From NCBI RefSeq assembly GCF_037975245.1, contig NC_092561.1, positions 12,089,001-12,153,000 on the forward strand: DNA of 64,000 bases. The letters are read 5' to 3'. This document shows, piece by piece, positions 1 to 12,706 of this stretch (position 1 is the stretch's first letter; each line of letters begins with the position of its first letter). The translations under genes and the position numbers were made by a program. The notes under the pieces were generated by a model. It ran no database searches. It was not told where the DNA came from and worked only from the letters and a program-made list of their open reading frames with translations. The DNA is from Apostichopus japonicus. Taxonomy: Eukaryota; Echinodermata; Holothuroidea; Aspidochirotida; Stichopodidae.

Positions 1-163
1 GGATAAGGGATTGTTTCAAAACATAACAGTCATGTGATCCAATGTCAACAAAGGTCAATCAGGGTCAAAAACTAGTATTTTTACAATAACTTGAGAACCA
101 AATGTCCATCAAGGTTGGGAGTTACGCTATTGTTTGTAATACAATAGTCGACCTGCATTTGGG

Positions 164-176
164 TGACCTTTGACCT
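164..176 (-). promoter_or_regulatory. Isolated DR1 nuclear-receptor motif
   Basis: The plus strand reads TGACCTTTGACCT, the complement of AGGTCAAAGGTCA, which is the textbook direct repeat with 1-bp spacing bound by RXR, HNF4 and COUP-TF type receptors. More half-sites follow (ttgacc, then gtgacc) within 25 bp. The same 13-mer recurs in the satellite at the other end of the window, so this may be a diverged outlier of that repeat family and not a regulatory element. Confidence 0.35.
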
Positions 177-469
177 CAGGTTGACCACCAGTGACCTGTA
201 TTAGTTTCTTTCAAGTTGATTCTTTGAAGTTTCGTGGGCATATTCCAATCTAAATTGTCGATAAGTGGACTCCTCTGCAACCTTAATGTGCGAAGTTATT
301 AGAGATTTGGTTTGGTTTGTAATACTTGGTGTGCGGATTCATAACATTGAGTACAAGAACCCTATTGTTTTTGATGGAGGTGTGTATAACCACGTACAGA
401 CTGACCTGTGTTAGCATGCCATAGTGTTATTGTAACAGCTAGTTCTGGTTATACTAACAAGCAGATGTC

Positions 470-745
470 TAGTGCATTGAAGTCATCGAAACCTCAATGC
501 ATTTTGCATTCTGGTTGTAAACTGGTATAGACAGCTTCTTAGATCGATCCTTTGTTGTAGCTTCTTGATAATTTTGATAACTTTTGTAATGCTTTTTATG
601 TTTTCACTATTAACTTAGTCTCATAAACTTTTATATGTCTTAACCTGTACTTTGATGTTCTGTATATTGTTATATTTTTATCCTATTTATAAATTTTTCT
701 GTAAATTTATACTGGAATAAAGAAATGAAATGAATTAACACCACA
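470..745 (+). mobile_element. Possible 3' tail of a non-LTR retrotransposon
   Basis: A T-rich stretch ends in tactggaataaagaaatgaa followed by atgaatt. An AATAAA signal running into short ATGAA-type repeats is a common ending of CR1/L2-like LINE copies in marine invertebrates. No reverse transcriptase or endonuclease reading frame lies upstream, so at most this is a 5'-truncated copy. A gene's 3' UTR would look similar. Confidence 0.3.
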
Positions 746-1014
746 CATTCACTACTTCCCGTAAATGCAGCTGCCAAAGCCAGAAATTCGCTGTCAAAGT
801 ATTCCCTAGAGCCCTCCGAGCAGACACTTGTGTAAAAAACCCGCAGTTCATATGACGTCAGTAAAAGGACCATTGCAGCCAAAGCTGACTCCCCGATATT
901 TACTGTTACGGCATCATTCAGTTTACTACATGCAGGAAACAACAACACACTGAAAATTCTTTCCCGAATCTTCCGATTTCGTGGAAATAGGCCTTTACCT
1001 CTCAGAACATTCAA
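670..1014 (-). CDS. Unrecognised open frame, probably not a gene
   Basis: A 114-codon open stretch begins at a TTG, not an ATG. It overlaps the putative retroelement tail at its 3' end. I recognise no domain. It has one moderately hydrophobic stretch (about residues 38-60) and a Ser/Glu-rich part (about 64-90). It is the least repetitive frame of the left flank and could be an exon, but no convincing pair of splice sites frames it. It is listed only because it is the best candidate in the first 4 kb. Confidence 0.1.
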   Translation of the reverse strand: MNVLRGKGLFPRNRKIRERIFSVLLFPACSKLNDAVTVNIGESALAAMVLLLTSYELRVFYTSVCSEGSREYFDSEFLALAAAFTGSSECVVLIHFISLFQYKFTEKFINRIKI

Positions 1015-2690
1015 AAGCTTTGACGAAAATTATTTTCTAAGAGGAGGAAATAGTTTTCGAGGGTGATGAAGATATCGGTGTTTTTTCCTATCAATTGAAC
1101 CTCTTGCAGAAGAATTGTAATATGTTCCCGATGGCGGAGATGCGTTGCTGCCGACGGAAGTCCCCGAGCAGAATGGTTGGACTATCCTGAACCGAAATTG
1201 GACGGTTGAGCATGAACAAAACCACTGTTATTAAGACCATAATATGAGTTAAATTTACTTGAATGTCAATGATCCTGCTACTTAACTTTGTATCAAATCT
1301 TCTAGAAATTGTGTTACTTACAGTGCAAGGATATTGTGGCATTCTGTAAAGTGCAAGTGCAACCCTATAGTACTAGTAGTAGTAACATGTGTCTAGACCT
1401 AACTTATAGACGTTGTATAACACGCTAGAATGTGTAAATTGTATCATCCAACTGTTACATCAAAATCATAACACAATGCCAGTTTTACCACAAAAGAAGA
1501 ATTGCAGATCTAGTATTGATTGTTTTAAATCCAACTGGCCATAAGTTTTGTGCAAAATACCAGGTAACCAATTAACAAAATTGTCATTTGCTACATTAAG
1601 GAGGCCTAGTCTGTGGTCGTAACAAGTAATTTGGCAATAGTTTAGGCCCACGGGCACTCGTAACATTGTCTATGTGTAGTCTTTTGAACGAATCATGTTC
1701 AAATTCTTTGATTTCTGTCATCTTTTGGAAAAGCGTGCAGGTAAAATCTGTCTTTACTGGTGTTGGCACAAACTGCAACCACTTATCGGCTCGGCATAAT
1801 TAACAGTTAAGAGATAAATTTATGTAAAAACAAAACTCCAAACACCAAATCTCAATTACTATAGAGCACTGCAACAGTGTAATGTTGTGTGTACTCGGAT
1901 GTTAAAGAATGTAAAATTAGCGTCCCGTCAATGCGCTGGGTTCCTCGACTGACATCACGCCGCATTACCATACATATACAACAATTTTTGGAAAGATTTT
2001 ATTACCCGCAAATTTTTGATTGTTTATTCCTGGAGGATGCAAGCTTCGTTTGACACTAATCGGGTATCATTGGAAAGTTATGAGTGTATAGAAAATGATG
2101 ATTCATATACATCTGTCCATTTCACCCCCTCTTTAAGTGTCATGTATGCCTACAGATTGTGTGCTTGTCAATGGTAGACCAGCTTACTGTGATGAGGATG
2201 AATTTCCTCATGCTCTTCCTTCTCCTCATATCGGACACGCTTAAATGTGAATGCTTGATTATAGTCCAACTTGATTTGTATATGAAAGGATGAATTCAGG
2301 CAAGTTTTTGAGTGGAATTCTTCTTTATAAATTTATCAATGTCTAAAGATAAAGAATTAATAACTAAACAATGTACCCATAGCTACTTGATGTTTTCAGA
2401 CTTTGGCCTTGAATTTCAACTTGAACCCTCTAGCCTTGAGTTGAAAATGGTCCCTAAATAACCTTAATTGTTGTTTCCAGTTTATTATTTTAGTGGTTTT
2501 TTGCTAAGGAGAGTAAGGAAAGCTTGTGATTTCCGGATGTGTAAATGCTACATTGCAAAATCTGTTGTGTTGTGACCAATTATAGCTCGCAATAGCTAGG
2601 AAATTTTCGTAATTATGTTATCAACCTGCCACCTTCATAAATGACCTTGGTCACTATGAAGTAGTCTGCACCGCTTGTTGACACTGTGAG

Positions 2691-2780
2691 GTTCTTCGTG
2701 TAAACACTGCATGGTAACAGGTAATATATTGTTAAATGTTGACAGTTAGTTTACCAGACAGTGTCTACACAAAGATTCTG
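2691..2780. repeat. Imperfect short inverted repeat
   Basis: An arm near 2691-2710 (gttcttcgtgtaaacactgc) is matched by the reverse complement of 2759-2780, with about 15 of 17 core bases paired and a loop of about 50 bp. It could be a fragment of a small miniature transposon. No target duplication was found. Confidence 0.35.
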
Positions 2781-3311
2781 TTACAAGGAAAGATATGTGC
2801 CAGGCAGTGCAGGATAACTGTTAAAATGAGATCATTTTACGACCATGGCAGGTGGATTACATAATTGTAGGAAACTTTTTTTGCAGTAGCATGCTATATT
2901 TGGGGCCAATACAGCAGAATGACCTATGAGAATATATCTTCAACAGTTGTTCTGTTCTAGTCATATACCTCACTTTTTTATATGTGGTTTAATGTACAGT
3001 AACATAAAGATGACATAAAAGCAAGCAGAGTGCAGTTAGCTGGAATTTTACAAGATACTACATTAAGTTAGCTGGCTAAGGACATTCCTGTGGAGAAACA
3101 GTCAAACTCACTATCCTCATCTGATTTAGAGACTGAATATTTTCCATCGGTCTTGTTGTTGCAGTCAGTTTGTGTGTATCTGTAAAACAAATATCCAACA
3201 CATCATAATTTTGGAAGATCAGGAACATTGAACATAACTAGCTGAATGAGATGAAATAATGCATTTTTTGTACAGCAAAATGGTCAAAAAAGACTTTTTA
3301 GTAATGTTAAA

Positions 3312-3383
3312 CTTCAGTTAAACTATCTCCAAAAACTATCTATCTTCAAAAACTAACTATCTTCAGTTAAACTATCTCCAAAA
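3312..3383. repeat. Two-copy 49-bp tandem duplication
   Basis: A 23-bp string starting cttcagttaaactatctcc occurs at 3312-3334 and again at 3361-3383, separated by a related degenerate copy. It is a local slippage-type duplication. Confidence 0.65.
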
Positions 3384-4450
3384 GGCCTTAGGGACCCTGA
3401 CTATATACTTTAAGTTGAGCATGTTCTGGAATTCACACTTCGATTTTGTACTATAAACATTAGAGAATCAGTGTTACTAGGTAAATTGACTGAAGGTATT
3501 AAAGTGAAATATACAATTGTAGAAAATATTGATGCTCAAGTGATTCCAAAAAATATGGTATTCAATGCATCTAATATCGATCTAGGATACTACTAGTGAA
3601 TAAGAGGAATGTGTGGAGGGCGGGGGAGGGGGGGAGAGTATTCTTCTTATAGTCTTCTTTATTCTTATAGCAAGAGAAAAAAGGTGGGACATATACCACC
3701 TCCCTTCAGCTGCAAAGTGGAAACCAAGAGATACAAATTTACAGCCCCTTTGCCATCACCATCACCATTCCCTATTTCTCCCCTACTCTTCAATGGGGTG
3801 TATATTAAACCTACACAGATTATGGCACATAAGTTCCAAGGGATACATTTTGTGTGAAAGTAAAAAAATTACAAAATCAATATGGGAGTTATCTCTCAAT
3901 GTGATTTGGCATTGGTTCAATACATACCAGGAGTAGATGGTGGTAAATGAAGGAATTGAACATAAAGTGGGAGGGCTCTTTAACGTGGGTTAAAATAGTA
4001 CATAAATGATATCTACTACTGCTACCTTTAACCTCAAAGTACAAGATAGCCAGAGCTATGGAGGTCAAGGCAACTGCTACCCCCCCCCCTCCCTACTTAG
4101 TTTCAAGACAGAACAGAAATGTTTCACAGCCTTCTACCAATGATTCTCCTCCATTGCAAGTGCCAGGGTAAATAGGGTCTATGTTAATAGTATGCTGTAT
4201 TGACCCCAAATATGCAAATACACTCTACCTAGCAAATTCTTTGATAAATTATTGGAATTAACAGTTTGGTAGTCTGTACAGTTAATTTATTATGCCCATT
4301 GTAGGACCAAATACATATGATATGAGTACCAGTGTAGCTTGTGGGGTACAGAACTGAAATGTGATATAAATGTACCTTATAAAATTCATCCTAGTTGCAG
4401 CCAAAAGTAGTTGCCTTCATTGCTATTAGAAGTCAAACAATAAATATAAC

Positions 4451-5919
4451 TGAGGTTTTATACTGGAATATGAAAATTCACCTATTGATGCTGTATTCTG
4501 GTCATGTTGTATGAGGGCCAGGCAGGGACGCCGCTAGAGGGGGGCAGAGGGGGGGTGGAGGGTGTCCCACCCCCCCCAATATTGGTAAAACTGAAGATGC
4601 GACAGTGGGAATTTCCGACTGTCGCACTCTAATTTACCTAGGCCTATTTATGTATTCTTGTGATTGTGAATGACCTAAAAAATTTGGTTCCATTTGACCT
4701 TTAATCAGTCCTATTTACCGCGTTTTCTGTGCTACTTTGAGAAATTGTATCTCGCGATCCTCATACTCCACCGTACAAAACTCTGTATGATTTTGAATAC
4801 TCTACAAAATATGCCTAATAGAACAACTTTACAACGTTCACCAGCTTCAATTCGGTTTATTTACTAATTTTGCTATTGGGTGGGTTGACTCTGTTCGCTA
4901 GCTTCAAGTAAGTTCAGGATATATATTGTCTCTATGGAATACAATAAAACACTCAATGCTAATCTATGGAAGCTTAAAAAAAATGCCATCAACATAAGAA
5001 AAACTTTGCCCCATAAGTTGACATATTTCAGTAAATTGTTTAGATAACAAGATAAAATCTTATCAAAATTAGAAAAACGTTGGATTGCTCAGTTGCTTTA
5101 ACTGAGCAAGTGAACATTTTTCTGCAAAATGTTTAATTGACAACTTATCATATCTCGTCAGTTGGACATTTTGCTGCAAAAGGTTCAATTGTTCAACTTC
5201 ATTCCATCTGAGCAATTGAAACATTGACTGCAAAATGTTTAATTGACAACTCAACGTACTTGTCAATTCAACATTTTTCTGCAAAATGTTTAGTTGTTCA
5301 TTTCATTCCAAATGCTCAGTTGGAATGAAGTGAACATTGACAAATTTTCATGTGAGTGATAAATAGGTACAAATGTATCAAAACAATTTGAAAAGTGCAG
5401 CCGTGAAAGATGGGGTGTCTCACTGACCGTATCGTTGACAAATAGTGTAGGGGGGGGGTTGTACAAGGCAGCAGTCGGAATTTTATGGCTCCAAAACCCA
5501 TCCAGTTAGAATTTCAGCCACTACAAAGCCCCAATCATCATACTGTAGCTGCATCCCTGGTGCCAGGATACCTTGTGGGGGAAAAACAGTGAAATCAAAT
5601 GCCAATTTGGCCCTCAAGAGCCTTCTACCGAGCAAACAATGGAAGTTCCATGATATGAATTCATAGAATTGACAGCTCTTTAATCTTTGCGCGATTCTCA
5701 ATTTTGATCGCATATGGAATAACCTTTTAGTAAAAAGCCACTTGCGATTAGTATTTTTTAGTTATCCCGTCTATAACCCATTAGTAACATCTGGTAAATT
5801 TAATTGTCGGTCTATCCTTCCCTCTAAGAAACAAACAAATGGAAAATAGTAAATGTTAGATTTCTTTCTATTTGCAGCCTCAAGTAGATTGCTGTTAGAA
5901 GTCAAACAATAATTATAAC
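4451..5919. repeat. Array unit 1 (diverged edge copy)
   Basis: This 1,469-bp unit lacks the tagcctaacaccacac block and the TA/GATA microsatellite. From about 5505 it instead has a segment with gccaggataccttgtggggg that is shared with the duplicons. Its minisatellite has four copies (gcaaaa words at 5124, 5175, 5230 and 5281, spacing 51-55 bp). Confidence 0.85.
4598..4626. repeat. 29-bp near-perfect palindrome with a kappaB-like core
   Basis: TGCGACAGT at the left pairs with ACTGTCGCA at the right, and the centre is GGGAATTTCC (4607-4616), which fits GGGRNWYYCC. Equivalent intact palindromes lie at 12848-12876 and 14567-14595. In units 2-5 the core is GGGAGTTTCC (6074, 7590, 9182 and 11165) and the right arm has one T-to-C change. 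The NF-kappaB match may be incidental. Confidence 0.7.
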
Positions 5920-7437
5920 TGAGGTTTTATACTGGAATATGAAAATTCACCTATTGATGCTGTATTCTGGTCATGTTGTATGAGTGCCAGGCAGGGACGC
6001 TGTTAGAGGGGGGTGTGGAGGGTGTCTCACCGCCCCCCCCCACCAATATTGGTAAAACTGAAGATGCGACAGTGGGAGTTTCCGACTGCCGCACTCTAAT
6101 TTACCTAGGCCAATTCATGTTTTCTTGTGATTGTGAATGACCTAAATAATTCGGTTCAATTTAACCTTTAATCAGTCCTATTTACCAAGTTTCCCTTGCC
6201 ACTTTGAGAAATTGTATCTCGCGATCCTTATACTCCACCGTACAAAACTCTGTATGATTTTGACTCTGTTCGCTAGCTTCAAGTAAGTTCAGGATATATA
6301 TTGTCTCTATGGAATACAATAAAACACAATGCTTATCTATGGAAGCTTAAAAGTGCCATCAACATAAGAAAAACATTGCCCTATAAGTTGACTCATTTCA
6401 GAAAATTGTTTAGATAACAAGAAAATATCTTATCAAAAATTAGAAAAATGTTGGATTGTTTAGTTGCTTTAACTGAGCAATTGAACAATTTTCTGCAAAA
6501 TGTTCAATTGACAACTTATCATATCTCGTCAATTGGACATTTTGCTGCAAAATGTTCAATTGTTCACTTCATTCAAACTGAGCAATTGAAAAACGTTTTG
6601 CAAAATGTTTAATTGAAAACTTATCCATCTCGTCAACTCAACATTTTTCTGCAAAATGTTTACTTGTTCATTTCATTCCAAATGCTCAGTTAGAATGAAG
6701 TGAATATTGACAAATTTTCATTTGAGTGATAAATAGCCCGTCTACCCCCCAACCCAACCCCCCCCAAAGAAAATAATATTAAGTGTGCTAGGAAAAAGCA
6801 CTGTAGTTTTGGGCAATTCACTATATATTTATATATATAGGGATATAGATGTAGATATAGATATAGTAATGTATTAATATACCATATAGATGTAGATACA
6901 TATATAGATATGTATAGATGTGTATATATGTATACAAAATGGAAAATAGTAATTGTTAGAATTCTTTCTATTTCTGTCACATGGTAGCCTAACACCACAC
7001 TAAGTCAATGGGGCAATCTAGCCTAACCATCTGTTCATTCGCTGGATTTTGGTGACGCAGTTATAAGATATCCATGGAATACTTTCATTATTGCTGTTAA
7101 CTTCTACCATATGGTAGCCTAACACCACACTAAGACAATGGAAAATCTTGCCTAACCATCGGTTTCACAAAAAAATCACACCTAGTGAAGGTTTTGGGTA
7201 ATAAATCAGTAACTGCGTAGTACCGCATCGGCTGGGTACCCCGTGAAAACACTAACGAATTCATGGATTGACATGTACAGTATAATCATTATTCCTATTG
7301 TAGGACCTAATAAATATTTTATGAGTACCAGTGTAGCATGTGGGGTACATAACTTAAATGTGACATAAATGTACCTTAACGTATCTAAGTTGCAGCCTCA
7401 AGTAGAATGCTATTTTAAGTCTAACAATAATTATAAC
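5920..7437. repeat. Array unit 2
   Basis: A 1,518-bp unit. It has a G-tract facing a C-tract at about 6006-6050, the minisatellite at about 6430-6700, the microsatellite at 6815-6935, and two copies of the tagcctaacaccacac block (about 6975 and 7112). Confidence 0.88.
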
Positions 7438-9030
7438 TGAGGTTTTATACTGGAATATGAAAATTCACCTATTGATGCTGTATTCTGGTCATGTTGTATG
7501 AATGCCAGGCAGGGACGCTGTTAGAGGGGGGTGTGGAGGGTGTCTCACCGCCCCCCCCCCAATATTGGTAAAACTGACGATGCGACAGTGGGAGTTTCCG
7601 ACTGCCGCACTCTAATTTACCTAGGCCAATTCATGTTTTCTTGTGATTGTGAATGACCTAAATAATTCGGTTCAATTTGACCTTTAATCAGTCCTATTTA
7701 CCAAGTTTCCCTTGCCACTTTGAGAAATTGTATCTCGCGATCCTTATACTCCACCGTACAAAACTCTGTATGATTTTGACTCTGTTCGCTAGCTTCAATT
7801 AAGTTCAGGATATATATTGTCTCTATGGAATACAATAAAACACAATGCTTATCTATGGAAGCTTAAAAGTGCCATCAACATAAGAAAAACATTGCCCTAT
7901 AAGTTGACTCATTTCAGAAAATTGTTTAGATAACAAGAAAAAATCTTATCAGAAATTAGAAAAATGTTGGATTGTTTAGTTGCTTTAACTGAGCAATTGA
8001 ACAATTTTCTGCAAAATGTTCAATTGACAACTTATCGTATATATATATCTCGTCAATTGGACATTTTTCTGCAAAATGTTTAATTGACAACTTATCATAT
8101 CTCGTCAATTGGAAATTTTGCTGCAAAATGTTCAATTGTTCACTTCATTCAAACTGAGCAATTGAAAAACGTTCTGCAAAATGTTTAATTGAAAACTTAT
8201 CCTATCTCGTCAACTCAACATTTTTCTGCAAAATGTTTACTTGTTCATTTCATTCCAAATGCTCAGTTAGAATGAAGTGAATATTGACAAATTTTCATTT
8301 GAGTGATAAATAGCCCGTCTACCCCCTAACCCAACCTCCCCCCCCCCAAAGAAAATAATATTAAGTGTGCTAGGAAAAAGCACTGTATTTTTGGGCAATT
8401 CACTATATATTTATATATATAGGGATATAGATGTAGATATAGATATAGTAATGTATTAATATATCATATAGATGTAGATACATATATAGATATATATAGA
8501 TATGTATAGATGTGTATATATGTATACAAAATGGAAAATAGTAATTGTTAGAATTCTTTCTATTTCTTTCACATGGTAGCCTAACACCACACTAAGTCAA
8601 TGGGGCAATCTAGCCTAACCATCTGTTCATTCGCTGGATTTTTGTGACGCAGTTATAAGATATCCATGGAATACTTTCATTATTGCTGTTAACTTCTACC
8701 ATATGGTAGCCTAACACCACACTAAGACAATGGAAAATCTTGCCTAACCATCGGTTTCACAAAAAAAACCACACTGAGTGAAGGTTTTGGGTAATAGATC
8801 AGTAACTGCGTAGTACCGCGTCGGCTGGGTACCCCGTGAAAACACTAACGAATTCATGGATTGACATGTACAGTATAATCATTATTCCTATTGTAGGACC
8901 TAATAAATATTTTATGAGTACCAGTGTAGCATGTGGGGTACATAACTTAAATGTGACATAAATGTACCTTAACGTATCTAAGTTGCAGCCTCAAGTAGAA
9001 TGCTATTTTAAGTCTAACAATAATTATAAC
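7438..9030. repeat. Array unit 3
   Basis: A 1,593-bp unit very close to unit 4 by eye. It carries one more minisatellite copy than unit 2, with a TA insertion at 8037-8049 (tatatatatatctcg) that is shared with unit 4. Confidence 0.9.
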
Positions 9031-11013
9031 TGAGGTTTTATACTGGAATATGAAAATTCACCTATTGATGCTGTATTCTGGTCATGTTGTATGAGTGCCA
9101 GGCAGGGACGCTGTTAGAGGGGGGTGTGGAGGGTGTCTCACCGCCCCCCCCCAATATTGGTAAAACTGAAGATGCGACAGTGGGAGTTTCCGACTGCCGC
9201 ACTCTAATTTACCTAGGCCAATTCATGTTTTCTTGTGATTGTGAATGACCTAAATAATTCGGTTCAATTTGACCTTTAATCAGTCCTATTTACCAAGTTT
9301 CCCTTGCCACTTTGAGAAATTGTATCTCGCGATCCTTATACTCCACCGTACAAAACTCTGTATGATTTTGACTCTGTTCGCTAGCTTCAATTAAGTTCAG
9401 GATATATATTGTCTCTATGGAATACAATAAAACACAATGCTTATCTATGGAAGCTTAAAAGTGCCATCAACATAAGAAAAACATTGCCCTATAAGTTGAC
9501 TCATTTCAGAAAATTGTTTAGATAACAAGAAAAAATCTTGTCAGAAATTAGAAAAATGTTGGATTGTTTAGTTGCTTTAACTGAGAAATTGAACAATTTT
9601 CTGCAAAATGTTCAATTGACAACTTATCGTATATATATATCTCGTCAATTGGACATTTTTCTGCAAAATGTTTAATTGACAACTTATCATATCTCGTCAA
9701 TTGGAAATTTTGCTGCAAAATGTTCAATTGTTCACTTCATTCAAACTGAGCAATTGAAAAACGTTCTGCAAAATGTTTAATTGAAAACTTATCCTATCTC
9801 GTCAACTCAACATTTTTCTGCAAAATGTTTACTTGTTCATTTCATTCCAAATGCTCAGTTAGAATGAAGTGAATATTGACAAATTTTCATTTGAGTGATA
9901 AATAGCCCGTCTACCCCCCAACCCACCCTCCCCCCCCCCCAAAGAAAATAATATTAAGTGTGCTAGGAAAAAGCACTGTATTTTTGGGCAATTCACTATA
10001 TATTTATATATATAGGGATATAGATGTAGATATAGATATAGAGATGTATTAATAGATCATATATCATATAGATATAGATACATATATAGATATATATAGA
10101 TATGTATAGATGTGTATATATGTATACAAAATGGAAAATAGTAATTGTTAGAATTCTTTCTATTTCTAACACATGGTAGCCTAACACCACACTAAGTCAA
10201 TGGGGCAATCTAGCCTAACCATCTGTTCATTCGCTGGATTTTGTGACTCAGTTATAAGATATCCATGGAATACTTTCATTATTGCTTTATCCTTCGACCA
10301 TATGGTAGCCTAACACCACACTAAGTCAAAGGGGAAATCTAGCCTAACCATCTGTTTATTCGCTGAAACTGGGATGCAGTTATAAGATATCCATGGAATA
10401 CTTTCATTATTGCTGTTAACTTCTACCATATGGTAGCCTAACACCACACTAAGACAATGGAAAATCTTGCCTAACCATCGGTTTCACAAAAAAAACCACA
10501 CTGAGTGAAGGTTTTGGGTAATAGATCAGTAACTGCGTAGTACCGCGTCGGCTGGGTACCCCGTGAAAACACTAACGAATTCATGGATTGACATGTACAG
10601 TATAATCATTATTCCTATTGTAGGACCTAATAAATATTTTATGAGTACCAGTGTAGCATGTGGGGTACATAACTTAAATGTGACATAAATGTACCTTAAC
10701 GTATCTAAGTTGCAGCCTCAAGTAGAATGCTATTTTAAGTCAAACAATAATTATAACTGAGTGAAGGTTTTGGGTAATAAATCAGTAACTGCGTAGTACC
10801 GCGTCGGCTGGGTACCCCGTGAAAACACTAACGAATTCATGGATTGACATGTACAGTATAATCATTATTCCTATTGTAGGACCTAATAAATATTTTATGA
10901 GTACCAGTGTAGCATGTGGGGTACATAACTTAAATGTGACATAAATGTACCTTAACGTATCTAAGTTGCAGCCTCAAGTAGAATGCTATTTTAAGTCTAA
11001 CAATAATTATAAC
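9031..11013. repeat. Array unit 4 with an internal 256-bp duplication
   Basis: A 1,983-bp unit, the longest. It has three tagcctaacaccacac blocks. Its last segment is duplicated in tandem (about 10503-10758 and 10759-11014). The join falls in actgag, a word present at both source positions, which suggests a microhomology-mediated duplication. Confidence 0.88.
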
Positions 11014-12706
11014 TGAGGTTTTATACTGGAATATGAAAATTCACCTATTGATGCTGTATTCTGGTCATGTTGTATGAGTGCCAGGCAGGGACGCTGTTAG
11101 AGGGGGGTGTGGAGGGTGTCTCACCGCCCCCCCCCAATATTGGTAAAACTGACGATGCGACAGTGGGAGTTTCCGACTGCCGCACTCTAATTTACCTAGG
11201 CCAATTCATGTTTTCTTGTGATTGTGAATGACCTAAATAATTCGGTTCAATGTGACCTTTAATCAGTCCTATTTACCAAGTTTCCCTTGCCACTTTGAGA
11301 AATTGTATCTCGCGATCCTTATACTCCACCGTACAAAACTCTGTATGATTTTGACTCTGTTCGCTAGCTTCAATTAAGTTCAGGATATATATTGTCTCTA
11401 TGGAATACAATAAAACACAATGCTTATCTATGGAAGCTTAAAAGTGCCATCAATATAAAAAAAACATTGCCCCATAAGTTGACTCATTTCAGAAAATTGT
11501 TTAGATAACAAGAAAAAATCTTATCAGAAATTAGAAAAATGTTGGATTGTTTAGTTGCTTTAACTGAGCAATTGAACAATTTTCTGCAAAATGTTCAATT
11601 GACAACTTATCGTATATATCTCGTCAATTGGACATTTTTCTGCAAAATGTTTAATTGACAACTTATCATATCTCGTCAATTGGAAATTTTGCTGCAAAAT
11701 GTTCAATTGTTCACTTCATTCAAACTGAGCAATTGAAAAATGTTTTGCAAAATGTTTAATTGAAAACTTATCTCGTCAACTCAACATTTTTCTGCAAAAT
11801 GTTTACTTGTTCATTTCATTCCAAATGCTCAGTTAGAATGAAGTGAATATTGACAAATTTTCATTTGAGTGATAAATAGCCCGTCTACCCCCCAACCCAC
11901 CCTCCCCCCCCCAAAGAAAATAATATTAAGTGTGCTAGGAAAAAGCACTGTATTTTTGGGCAATTCACTATATATTAATATATATAGGGATATAGATGTA
12001 GATATAGTAATGTATTAATATATCATATAGATATAGATACATATATAGATATATACAGATATGTATATATGTATACAAAATGGAAAATAGTAATTGTTAG
12101 AATTCTTTCTATTTCTTTCACATGGTAGCCTAACACCACACTAAGTCAATGGGGCAATCTAGCCTAACCATCTGTTCATTCGCTGGATTTTTGTGACGCA
12201 GTTATAAGATATCCATGGAATACTTTCATTATTGCTTTATCCTTCGACCATATGGTAGCCTAACACCACACTAAGTCAAAGGGGAAATCTAGCCTAACCA
12301 TCTGTTTATTCGCTGAAACTGGGATGCAGTTATAAGATATCCATGGAATACTTTCATTATTGCTGTTAACTTCTACCATATGGTAGCCTAACACCACACT
12401 AAGACAATGGAAAATCTTGCCTAACCATCGGTTTCACAAAAAAATCACACTTAGTGAAGGTTTTGGGTAATAAATCAGTAACTGCGTAGTACCGCGTCGG
12501 CTGGGTACCCCGTGAAAACACTAACGAATTCATGGATTGACATGTACAGTATAATCATTATTCCTATTGTAGGACCTAATAAATATTTTATGAGTACCAG
12601 TGTAGCATGTGGGGTACATAACTTAAATGTGATATAAATGTACCTTAACGTATCTAAGTTGCAGCCTCAAGTAGATTGCTATTTTAAGTCAAACAATAAT
12701 TATAAC
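11014..12706. repeat. Array unit 5
   Basis: A 1,693-bp unit with three tagcctaacaccacac blocks, like unit 4, but without the terminal duplication. The TA stretch inside its minisatellite is shorter (about 11610). Confidence 0.9.

Larger units (their letters stand above)
1020..4235. other. Low-copy sequence with no recognised gene
   Basis: About 3.2 kb of AT-rich DNA with only short open frames and no recognisable domain, RNA gene or mobile-element terminus. Small G-rich and C-rich tracts occur near 3618-3636 and 4080-4095. Two small repeats inside it are listed separately. Confidence 0.5.

Noticed and set aside
1091-1778. Three short minus-strand frames (60-83 codons) as exons
   Set aside because: No domain, no paired splice signals, and overlapping frames of similar length are expected by chance.
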